From JAZNSB01 sp045590955 (GTDB taxonomy: Bacteria; Pseudomonadota; Alphaproteobacteria; RF32; CAG-239): a stretch of 12,370 nucleotides of DNA. A program made the translations under genes and the position numbers. The stretch spans positions 1 through 12,370 of the forward strand of contig JAZNSB010000001.1 of NCBI GenBank assembly GCA_045590955.1. Direction: 5' to 3'. Position 1 is the first letter of the stretch. The number at the start of each line of letters is the position of its first letter. Of this stretch, positions 6,708 through 12,370 are shown in pieces. The notes under the pieces are model-generated. The model was not told where the DNA came from. It did not search any database and saw only the letters and a program-made list of their open reading frames with translations.

Positions 6708-7226
6708 ATGAATAAATTTTCTACAGTTTTATTGGCTTCCGTAGCCATCGCAACATTTGCAAGTCAAGCTAATGCAAATTCTTATACCCCATATGTTGGT
6801 GTTTCTTACAACTATATGGATCTGAAAAACGAAGGTTTTGCAAATCCTGATCTTAACGCAGCTTCTTTGTTGCTTGGAACAACTTTGTCAGACAACTTTT
6901 CTTCTGAATTGTTCTTTGACCAATCTAACCGTGACGAAAAAACAAAAACAACCGCTTATGGTTTGGATTTGATTGCAAATGCACCAATTGCTTGTAGCTA
7001 CCACTGGAATGTTTTGGCTACAGCCGGCGTGGGAATTTATGACTTTGACTACAAAGGTTATGATGATGACAAATTTGCTTTGGGATACAGATTTGGCGCA
7101 GGTATCAGATATACTTTGAATAACAATTGGGATTTCAGAGCTTTGGCAAGATATGTTACTTTTGACAAAGAAGAATATGCCGACAACATGATGGAATATT
7201 CTTTATCTGCAATCTTTAATTTCTAA
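6708..7226 (+). CDS. Small outer-membrane beta-barrel protein (OmpA/opacity-like fold)
   Basis: Exported 172-aa protein with a signal peptide (MNKFSTVLLASVAIATFASQANA, cleavage likely after Ala23) and a mature part of about 149 residues with alternating aromatic/polar strands (YTPYVGVSYNYMDL, SSELFFDQSN, WNVLATAGVGIYDFDY, FALGYRFGAGIRYTL, WDFRALARYVTF), ending SLSAIFNF. A terminal Phe on the last strand is the usual outer-membrane assembly signal. Size and strand count fit an eight-stranded OmpA-like barrel without a peptidoglycan domain. An ATG at 6696 is in frame, but the GGAG inside it is the Shine-Dalgarno for the ATG at 6708, which gives a clean signal peptide. The stop overlaps the next gene's start. 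Specific function unknown. Confidence 0.85.
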   Translation: MNKFSTVLLASVAIATFASQANANSYTPYVGVSYNYMDLKNEGFANPDLNAASLLLGTTLSDNFSSELFFDQSNRDEKTKTTAYGLDLIANAPIACSYHWNVLATAGVGIYDFDYKGYDDDKFALGYRFGAGIRYTLNNNWDFRALARYVTFDKEEYADNMMEYSLSAIFNF

Positions 7227-7687
7227 TGAGAAATTTATTTTTCATATTAATGGCAATAGGCCTGTTGACATCATGCTCTGAAGAAAATTCAGGGCATGAT
7301 GTTGCTATGAAAGAAAACATTGTTGAAAATGCAGAAATTAAAAACTTTGCAAAAAATCAAAATAATTTGCAGTGCAACGAAAATACTATTGACTGCGTAA
7401 TTGACAATGCAATTAGATGCTCAATTAATCATAAGCAAAAGTTTTGCAACAGAGATATTCTTCCGCAATTTATTTTTATGGAAGACCCAACACTTAAAAG
7501 ACCCAAAAATGTCTCTTATCAAATTATAAAGACCAAAGAAATTGATGAACACACCACAGAAGTTTATACCAAAATGAGCTGTGACGGCAATTGGTTTGGG
7601 TTATGCAACGGCAACATTATTTATGTGTTACAAAAATCAGACAATACTTTGAAATTGCAAGATATTTATGCCTTGCAACAATTTTAA
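7226..7687 (+). CDS. Cysteine-rich lipoprotein, function unknown
   Basis: The N-terminus MRNLFFILMAIGLLTSC is a lipoprotein signal with lipobox LTSC; Cys17 would be the lipidated residue. The 136-residue mature protein has six further cysteines (50, 57, 65, 74, 119, 127), enough for three disulfides in the periplasm. I recognise no named family. Its ATG overlaps the omp stop by one base (TAATG), indicating translational re-initiation behind the barrel protein and a shared transcript. The start of the gene is folded into a long hairpin (7268-7302). The 3' end overlaps the stop codon of the convergent gene, so nothing separates the two transcripts. Confidence 0.8.
   Translation: MRNLFFILMAIGLLTSCSEENSGHDVAMKENIVENAEIKNFAKNQNNLQCNENTIDCVIDNAIRCSINHKQKFCNRDILPQFIFMEDPTLKRPKNVSYQIIKTKEIDEHTTEVYTKMSCDGNWFGLCNGNIIYVLQKSDNTLKLQDIYALQQF
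7268..7302 (+). repeat. Long inverted repeat / hairpin inside the lipoprotein gene
   Basis: ACATCATGCTCTGA (7268-7281) and TCAGGGCATGATGT (7289-7302) are complementary over 14 positions with a single T-G wobble in RNA, and one more A-T pair closes the loop to GAAAA. No T tract follows, so it is not an intrinsic terminator. It lies 42 nt after the omp stop, across the lipobox codons. Confidence 0.85.
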
Positions 7688-7971
7688 TCCAATATCATTT
7701 CCTCTTGTACTTGCGTTTCTTGTTCTGAAGCGGGCATTGGTGTTGGAGCTTGCGAATCTATAGGTGATACTTCAACATCTTTTGATGATACCCCTTCTAA
7801 CATTTCAGAAGGCTGTTTGGGGCTTGGAGCAGACATATCTTCTTGAACATATGCTTCTTCTACCACAACTGTTGCAGGCTGAGGCTGTACATTGTTTTCT
7901 TGGGCATGGTTTTTGGCATCTACTTTGCCAACAGATAAAAGAATTAACAATAAAGAAAAAATCGTATGCAT
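7684..7971 (-). CDS. Small exported acidic Pro/Gln/Glu-rich protein
   Basis: A 95-aa ORF with a signal peptide (MHTIFSLLLILLSVGKVDA, cleavage likely after Ala19) and a mature part of about 76 residues that is rich in Glu, Gln, Pro, Ser and Val with no cysteine. This composition suggests a disordered periplasmic or secreted segment; no family is recognised. The ORF is supported by AGGAG 7 nt before the ATG and by a promoter-like TTGAAA/TATATA pair upstream. Its TAA stop shares bases with the stop of the convergent lipoprotein gene. The antisense ORFs over the same DNA lack such signals. Confidence 0.65.
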   Translation of the reverse strand: MHTIFSLLLILLSVGKVDAKNHAQENNVQPQPATVVVEEAYVQEDMSAPSPKQPSEMLEGVSSKDVEVSPIDSQAPTPMPASEQETQVQEEMILD

Positions 7972-8000
7972 TTTATTTCTCCTGTTTGTTGTAAGTATAA

Positions 8001-8030
8001 TGTATATATGCTTTATTTATACTCTTTCAA
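8001..8030 (-). promoter_or_regulatory. Possible promoter for the small exported protein
   Basis: TTGAAA (8030-8025) with TATATA after 16 bp (8008-8003), or TATACA after 18 bp (8006-8001), on the minus strand. It lies in the 67-bp gap after the HExxH gene. Confidence 0.4.
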
Positions 8031-8038
8031 CAACAAGC

Positions 8039-8686
8039 CTAAAATTTGCACATACGGTCTTCTTTTTTATAATTTTCTACACTATCAATTTGGCCATGAA
8101 GTTTTTGCATATCTCTTACCATTTGCTTTTCTATTTCTTTAACTGCACGGGTATATTCCGCAAGCATTAGAGATGCTGTTTCTTCTCCGTATGCTTCCAT
8201 AGAGCCAATCGCCTTAATAGCATTTACCAAAGCGTCCTGAAACTTAAAAATATATTTTTTTAGCATTTGCTTGTTAAATTCATAGTGCTGAAGTTCGTGG
8301 TTTTTGGTTACTTTATATCTACAAGTACCTTTTTTAATGTGCTTTGCAATGTATATAATTACATCATCATAGCCCACAAAAAAATCAACATCTTTTGGCA
8401 TAATACATTGAGTCCCACCCCTAACCATTTGAGAAACAAAATTAACTCTTACATCTAATTTTAGATTTGCTTCAGTTAAACCGTTCATGTGCCTGTCAGA
8501 AGGAACATGTATTTGAGATTTACTTTTATTTTTCAAAAACAATTTGTCTTTATTGTGGTCATAAATTATATTACCGGGCGACGCATCTATTTTAATGGCG
8601 GGCATTACAAAATGTTTGGCACAAACATTTGCATGTAATATGCCGGGAATTAGACTAAGCAGTAATGTAAATAAAAATTTTTTCAT
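8039..8686 (-). CDS. Exported HExxH protein, putative zinc metallopeptidase
   Basis: A 215-aa protein with a signal peptide (cleavage likely at GILHA|NVC, after residue 19). His130-Glu131-Leu-Gln-His134 (NHELQH) is an HExxH zinc-binding and catalytic motif, preceded by CRYKVTKN. A third ligand cannot be fixed by eye; Glu164, Glu168 or Glu177, in the helical stretch after the motif, are candidates. Four mature cysteines (22, 94, 122, 213) suggest disulfides in the periplasm. It somewhat resembles uncharacterised secreted predicted zinc-protease families such as DUF922, but I cannot confirm this. The last 50 residues are helical and charged. No Shine-Dalgarno is visible before the ATG, and it lies immediately downstream of the trcR terminator, so it should have its own start in the 46-bp gap. 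Confidence 0.65.
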   Translation of the reverse strand: MKKFLFTLLLSLIPGILHANVCAKHFVMPAIKIDASPGNIIYDHNKDKLFLKNKSKSQIHVPSDRHMNGLTEANLKLDVRVNFVSQMVRGGTQCIMPKDVDFFVGYDDVIIYIAKHIKKGTCRYKVTKNHELQHYEFNKQMLKKYIFKFQDALVNAIKAIGSMEAYGEETASLMLAEYTRAVKEIEKQMVRDMQKLHGQIDSVENYKKEDRMCKF

Positions 8687-8732
8687 ATATTCATATTACA
8701 AAATGTTAGTTAATTTTATATTGATGAGTAAT

Positions 8733-8762
8733 AAAAAAAGCCCCTTTACGGGGCTTTTTTTT
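8733..8762 (-). terminator. Intrinsic terminator of trcR
   Basis: A 12-bp perfect stem, A7-GCCCC with GGGGC-T7, and a five-base loop, with a T tract on either strand. The hairpin overlaps the TAA of trcR (8761-8763), so it ends that transcript right at the stop codon. It could also work in the opposite direction, but no plus-strand gene reaches it. Confidence 0.9.
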
Positions 8763-9603
8763 ATTTTTTCTTTGCTTTCTTTGCGGTTGTCTTTTTTGGA
8801 GCCGCTTTTTTTGTTATTTTCTTGGCGATTTCTTTTTTGGCAACTGTTTTTTTGACAGCTGTCTTTTTTGGAGCCGCTTTTTTGGCGGTTGTTTTTTTAG
8901 GAGCCACTTTCTTGGCGGTTGTCTTTTTAGGAGCCGATTTTTTGGCAGTTGTCTTTTTTGCTACTGCTTTTTTTGTTTCTTTTTTGGCAACTTCTTTCTT
9001 AGCAGTCTTTTTAGCAGATTTCTTTACTGCTTTTTTAGCTACCTTTTTAGGCTCTTTTTTAACCTTTTCTTTTTTGGGATTGGCTTTCTTTTCCAATGAC
9101 GCCAAAGCTTTTTCAATATCTTTTTCTGTGCACAAACCAACTGTCACAGGGTTTTTAGGCTTAAGATTTGACATATCTTTATAGCTTCCTGTTCTAATTG
9201 CGTTAATTGTTGGTTTTGTTGTGCCAATTAATTTACAAATTTGAGCATCTTTAAGTGTGGTGTAATTTTTAATAATCCACAAAATTGCTGCTGGTTTGTC
9301 TTGTCTTTGAGATGGTGACAAAACTTTTTTTGCCTTTGCATTTCTGGCTTTAACATCCATTTCCATTACATTTGGTTGAATGTTTGCCGTTTCATCAGCC
9401 TCACATCTTTGAATTTCTTCAAGTGTGAGTTGACCGTTATCTATCGGGCTGATACCTCTGATATTAAAAGACACGTCGCCGTCTGCAATAGCTTGAATTT
9501 CAAGCTCATGAAGCTCACAATATCTGGCAATTTGTCTGAATGTAAGTGTGGTATTTTCAACCAACCAAACCGCAGTTGCGCGCGGCATTAATGGTGCTGT
9601 CAT
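8761..9603 (-). CDS. trcR: TrcR (DUF1013) cell-cycle transcription factor with a histone H1-like tail
   Basis: Residues 1-170 match DUF1013, the alphaproteobacterial family of TrcR, which in Caulobacter tracks with RNA polymerase and controls cell-cycle genes. Two helix-turn-helix-like segments are visible: about 20-40 (FRQIARYCELHELEIQAI) and 117-139 (LKDAQICKLIGTTKPTINAI). Residues 171-280 are almost only Lys, Ala, Thr, Val and Pro, with repeats such as KKTTAKKxAP, like bacterial H1-type proteins (AlgP, Hc2) that bind DNA non-specifically. The tail is in frame with the domain with no stop or change of strand. Start at 9603 is supported by AAGGAA about 8 nt upstream and by the family-typical N-terminus MTAPLMPRATAVWLVENT. 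A strong terminator follows directly. Confidence 0.88.
   Translation of the reverse strand: MTAPLMPRATAVWLVENTTLTFRQIARYCELHELEIQAIADGDVSFNIRGISPIDNGQLTLEEIQRCEADETANIQPNVMEMDVKARNAKAKKVLSPSQRQDKPAAILWIIKNYTTLKDAQICKLIGTTKPTINAIRTGSYKDMSNLKPKNPVTVGLCTEKDIEKALASLEKKANPKKEKVKKEPKKVAKKAVKKSAKKTAKKEVAKKETKKAVAKKTTAKKSAPKKTTAKKVAPKKTTAKKAAPKKTAVKKTVAKKEIAKKITKKAAPKKTTAKKAKKK
8869..8958 (-). repeat. Three tandem 30-bp in-frame repeats in the trcR tail
   Basis: Three consecutive 30-bp units encode KKTTAKKSAP, KKTTAKKVAP and KKTTAKKAAP (residues 216-245). The units differ at few bases, pointing to recent expansion by slippage or unequal recombination. A diverged partial copy recurs near the C-terminus (residues 270-276). 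Confidence 0.9.
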
Positions 9604-9637
9604 TTTTCAAATTCCTTTCTGTTCTTATAATAAAGAT

Positions 9638-9666
9638 AATTTACGGATTTTTTATTTATAATACAA
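9638..9666 (-). promoter_or_regulatory. Possible trcR promoter
   Basis: TTGTAT (9666-9661) with TAAATT after 17 bp (9643-9638) on the minus strand, each four or more matches to consensus. It lies in the 74-bp gap after the upstream gene's stop. Confidence 0.3.
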
Positions 9667-9677
9667 GCTTTTTTTGC

Positions 9678-10691
9678 TTATAATAGGCAAGAAAATAAAC
9701 TGTCACCCAAAGCTTTTAATCTGTCTTCACCAGAATATGAGATAGTAGCATAATTTTGATATCCGGCGGTAAGCATATCTGAAAGTCCTTGCATTTGTGC
9801 GGCAAGCAATGTGCCAGCTTGACTGTAATCGGTAGAATTTTGAGAATATAACGATAATGTACCGTTTTTTACATCTTCTGAAACGGCTTCTTTTGATAAG
9901 TAATCGTATTTATATGACCCCATGCTCATCTGCATAACATAATAAATTTCATCTTTTTCGGTTATGCTGCTATCTCTGGAGATTTTTACGTAATAGTTGC
10001 CTTTTTCTGCCTTATAATCTCCTGTAAGCATGTCGTCAAAATTTTTGCGCAATTCACCAGCTTCTTTAACAGAGCCAAGCAATTTTCCGTCTTTGTCCGT
10101 AACCTTACCGTTTGCCCCAACATAGCCGATAATTTCTCCATCATCATTGAGTGCCAACGAGCCTGAAGTGCTCACATATCCAAGCGTTTTGCCATATGAA
10201 TTGACAATAATATCTGTATGTCCGGAGCTGTCTGCAATCAGTTCTTTATTTCCTCTGTGGTCTTCTTTATAAACCTCTACCTTAAAACCGGGAGCAACAT
10301 ATTCCAAGAATGAAGACTTTCTTTGCTCTGCAGCTTCCTTAGCAATAAGTTCATCATATGCCTGAGGATCTGTTTGAGAAAGAAGCTCTTTATAAAATTC
10401 ATTATATTTATCTAAATTAAGAACCTTTTCAGAACCCTTGGCTTCTGAGTTTCTAAAAGATAAAGTAAGTTTGTTATTAGATTGAATTTGGATTTTATAT
10501 ATGTCTGTCGCATCAAAATTTGCTGACAATGCTCCGGCAACACTAACACGATATGTTTGATGACGCAAATAGCCTAAATCTCTTGCGTTATCAAAACTTT
10601 CATCAACATTGTTAACGTCTGCAACGTTTTTTTCGTAATAATCACCACCTGCAGACGGAACAGAGGTTGGAGTGCTGCCAATATATGTCAT
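9678..10691 (-). CDS. Uncharacterised protein with PPC-like beta-sandwich and 17-residue repeats
   Basis: A 337-aa protein without a signal peptide or membrane segment. Residues about 29-80 (ESFDNARDLGYL, then RVSVAGALSANFDATDIYKIQI and LTLSFRNS) resemble a bacterial pre-peptidase C-terminal (PPC) beta-sandwich; its last strands may resume at KGNYYVKISRDSS (about 230-242) and YYVMQMSMGSYKYDY. Between them lies a charged helical insert (about 95-130) and three 17-residue repeats (166-216). The C-terminus ends LGDSLFSCLL. The start at 10691 has a strong GGAGGA Shine-Dalgarno; an upstream in-frame ATG at 10724 lies inside the promoter region and is rejected. The N-terminus is Ser/Thr/Pro/Gly-rich. 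Function unknown; binding or secreted roles fit PPC-like folds, but an export signal is not apparent. Confidence 0.7.
   Translation of the reverse strand: MTYIGSTPTSVPSAGGDYYEKNVADVNNVDESFDNARDLGYLRHQTYRVSVAGALSANFDATDIYKIQIQSNNKLTLSFRNSEAKGSEKVLNLDKYNEFYKELLSQTDPQAYDELIAKEAAEQRKSSFLEYVAPGFKVEVYKEDHRGNKELIADSSGHTDIIVNSYGKTLGYVSTSGSLALNDDGEIIGYVGANGKVTDKDGKLLGSVKEAGELRKNFDDMLTGDYKAEKGNYYVKISRDSSITEKDEIYYVMQMSMGSYKYDYLSKEAVSEDVKNGTLSLYSQNSTDYSQAGTLLAAQMQGLSDMLTAGYQNYATISYSGEDRLKALGDSLFSCLL
10044..10196 (-). repeat. Three tandem 17-residue (51-bp) protein repeats
   Basis: Residues 166-182, 183-199 and 200-216 align without gaps as YGKTLGYVSTSGSLALN, DDGEIIGYVGANGKVTD and KDGKLLGSVKEAGELRK. The pattern is [YDK]-G-x2-[LI]-G-[YS]-V-x3-G. 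The DNA copies have diverged, so the repeat is selected at protein level. Confidence 0.85.
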
Positions 10692-10714
10692 AGTTCCTCC
10701 ATAAACATACAAAT

Positions 10715-10743
10715 ATGGTAACACATTTTTACTTAAAATTCAA
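10715..10743 (-). promoter_or_regulatory. Extended -10 promoter of the PPC-like gene
   Basis: TTGAAT (10743-10738), 17 bp, TACCAT (10720-10715), preceded directly by TGT, giving an extended -10 (TGn) element. Transcription would start about 17 nt before the ATG at 10691. Confidence 0.5.
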
Positions 10744-10762
10744 TTAAAATTGCCACTTATAC

Positions 10763-12370
10763 CTATATTTTAAGCTTATAAAGCTCTACTTGTTTTCCGG
10801 TTTTTTCAAGATGTTTAGAGCCAAGCTCTTCTATATTTGCAGTAAGTGCAAAATTGGCTTTAACCTCAGACGTAAGCAAAATTTCTTCAGCATAAGTGTG
10901 CATCAAAATATCTCTGATAAATCCGTTTATGTTTTCTTCATTTTGAGCCATTGATTTTACAATACACATCTTAGGTTCAATAACAGCATTTGTCGTTTGC
11001 ATATTATCTCTATACATAAGAGCATCATTCATTACCGTAATTGCAAATTTTTCTGCATCTGCAACCGACGCAAAGCCTACAGAGGTAATTGAGCTGATTT
11101 CTACAACAGAACTGCTGTTAAATTTGCTTACGGAGTTAGCGATAATGTTTCTGAAATCTGCTTTAATTATTTTTTCTTCCGAATCCGAATATGATTCCAT
11201 AAATTTAATTGGACAAGAAATACATACTAAATACTCATTATCGCGTGATGCATCAATCGGAGCCATAGAAAATGGAGATTCTGCAACAACTCTGTCAACC
11301 TGTTGTAAAATAGCTGCGCTATTAGTGACAACTCCTTGTTGCATTTTATAATTTAAGCTCTTCCATTTTTGAAATCCCACGTTTAAAATGTTGGAATTCC
11401 AGGGCAAACGGTTTATCTCTTGTGACATCAAATAGGCGCCAACACCCGTTAAAAACACAGCAACTTTTGTATCTCTGTATGTTTTTTTGGCATCATAAAA
11501 ATCTTCTAGGCTACTGTCTTGTCCATCAATTAAATTAAACGCTTCCAATAAAAGGGAGTTTGCCTCTGTTATTTTTAATCCGTAATTAGAACAAAGCTCT
11601 AAACATCCGCCATAAACAATCAATTTTAAGCCTAAACGACTAAAGCTATCTTCTAAACTTAAGTTAGATCCCAAATTTGATAACAATTGCTTTAAGTAAA
11701 TTATCATATCTTTTTTATATTGTAATGCGGCTTTAGGATATGCAGGTGCAATGGGGTGTATATATTCACCGTTTAAATCATATCTTTGCATTACCTGTGT
11801 GGCCTTTTGGTATAATTTTTTCTCCGGAATGTTTTTGCGAATCTTCTTGTTATTTTCTACAAAAACATACCATGGAACATGGTGTATAATTAAAGGTAGT
11901 GCCAACAATAAGAAAAATGATATGAATAAAACAAAATATATGATTTTGATTAATTCTTCAGCAACAACAAGCTGAATTAACGGGAGTAAAACCTTGACCA
12001 GAATGTTTGAAAACACCAAACAAAAGACCATAATCAAAAAGATTTTTCCGAGTGCTGCCATTATTTTGACATTAAAAACAGGCTCTTCAATGGAATGTTC
12101 TGCCACGATTACAGCTTCTTGAACACTATTGGGCTGAACAAGCTTACTATTTTTATCTTCATGATAGTTGCGGGCATATTCAATAATATCTTGAACGGTA
12201 TTGTCTTTAACATTGAAAATTTCTTTGTTAATTCTAACACTGTATTTTTCACCTTCTAATTCACGCGCATATGCAAAAGCGTCTTCTCTTTGCGCCACAT
12301 AAAATCTTTTCATTAAATTCCAACCACTGCCGGAATTTGCATATACTTCGTAATGAACTATTTCTACCAT
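10763..12370 (-). CDS. Two-TM membrane protein with degenerate class III nucleotide-cyclase-like domain
   Basis: The 535-aa ORF begins at an ATG in the last three bases of the window, so a longer start or the Shine-Dalgarno cannot be seen. Residues 1-60 (HYEVYANSGSGWNLMKRF, REDAFAYARELE) resemble a short N-terminal module found in alphaproteobacterial cyclase proteins. Two hydrophobic helices follow (about 105-127 and 143-165), then a helical soluble region, then about 378-535. That last part has the strand and helix order of a class III adenylate/guanylate cyclase: SVGFASVADAEKFAITVM where active enzymes have GDGF, and a C-terminal block EEILLTSEVKANF...ELGSKHLEKTGKQVELYKL like the usual ILVSE...LKG...LY. 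The metal-binding aspartates are not seen, so it is probably catalytically dead and may sense or scaffold. Assignment is by eye. Confidence 0.55.
   Translation of the reverse strand: MVEIVHYEVYANSGSGWNLMKRFYVAQREDAFAYARELEGEKYSVRINKEIFNVKDNTVQDIIEYARNYHEDKNSKLVQPNSVQEAVIVAEHSIEEPVFNVKIMAALGKIFLIMVFCLVFSNILVKVLLPLIQLVVAEELIKIIYFVLFISFFLLLALPLIIHHVPWYVFVENNKKIRKNIPEKKLYQKATQVMQRYDLNGEYIHPIAPAYPKAALQYKKDMIIYLKQLLSNLGSNLSLEDSFSRLGLKLIVYGGCLELCSNYGLKITEANSLLLEAFNLIDGQDSSLEDFYDAKKTYRDTKVAVFLTGVGAYLMSQEINRLPWNSNILNVGFQKWKSLNYKMQQGVVTNSAAILQQVDRVVAESPFSMAPIDASRDNEYLVCISCPIKFMESYSDSEEKIIKADFRNIIANSVSKFNSSSVVEISSITSVGFASVADAEKFAITVMNDALMYRDNMQTTNAVIEPKMCIVKSMAQNEENINGFIRDILMHTYAEEILLTSEVKANFALTANIEELGSKHLEKTGKQVELYKLKI

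Noticed and set aside
8869..8958. 30-bp tandem repeats as a CRISPR array or iteron set
   Set aside because: The repeats are adjacent without spacers, in frame within trcR, and encode a regular peptide repeat.
8822..9184. Plus-strand ORF of Phe/Ala/Leu-rich hydrophobic protein
   Set aside because: It is the antisense reading of the Lys/Ala-rich trcR tail; no ribosome binding site, and the composition is fully explained by the opposite strand.
9663..9686. Hairpin AAGC-A7-GCTT behind the PPC-like gene as a terminator
   Set aside because: Short stem with wobble pairing and an all-A loop, and no T tract after it on the minus strand.
11873..11890. Inverted repeat ACCATG-GAA-CATGGT in the membrane protein gene
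   Set aside because: Only six to eight base pairs within coding sequence; could occur by chance.

Overview
The window reads as chromosomal DNA of an AT-rich alphaproteobacterium, probably an anaerobic or facultatively anaerobic host-associated lineage. A TrcR (DUF1013) protein and a FliX flagellar assembly regulator are both essentially restricted to Alphaproteobacteria. The gene order dksA-maf-rng-yacG resembles the alphaproteobacterial maf-rng-yacG cluster. An oxygen-sensitive class III ribonucleotide reductase points to anaerobic growth. No insertion sequence, prophage, CRISPR array or RNA gene is visible. Most genes lie on the minus strand.

Layout, left to right. (1) 1-2647, minus strand: an anaerobic ribonucleotide reductase operon transcribed leftward. 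The large NrdD subunit lacks the C-terminal glycyl-radical loop. That loop is encoded next by a separate 65-aa ORF with its own Shine-Dalgarno sequence, followed by the activase NrdG (cut by the window edge). A tandem pair of NrdR-type boxes, exactly 31 bp apart centre to centre, lies just upstream. (2) 2648-3119: a very AT-rich intergenic region holding the NrdR boxes and a loose cluster of DnaA-box-like 9-mers. (3) 3120-5487, minus: a tightly overlapping operon dksA-maf-rng-yacG behind a good sigma70-type promoter. (4) 5516-6638, minus: a type IV pilin-like gene and fliX, coupled so that the fliX Shine-Dalgarno overlaps the pilin stop codon. (5) 6708-7687, plus: a small outer-membrane beta-barrel protein and a Cys-rich lipoprotein joined by a TAATG overlap, with a long hairpin just inside the lipoprotein gene. 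(6) 7684-8686, minus: a small acidic Pro/Gln/Glu-rich exported protein and an exported HExxH protein. (7) 8733-9603, minus: trcR with a 110-residue Lys/Ala-rich histone H1-like tail, ending in a strong intrinsic terminator. (8) 9678-12370, minus: a protein with a PPC-like beta-sandwich and three perfect-length 17-residue repeats, and a two-TM membrane protein with what looks like a degenerate class III nucleotide-cyclase domain.

The genes form several independent housekeeping and envelope modules rather than one large system. The best candidates for further attention are the split glycyl-radical enzyme with its NrdR operator, the TrcR-histone-like fusion, the intragenic hairpin in the omp-lipoprotein transcript, the zinc-ligand-poor DksA, and the uncharacterised pair at the right end.
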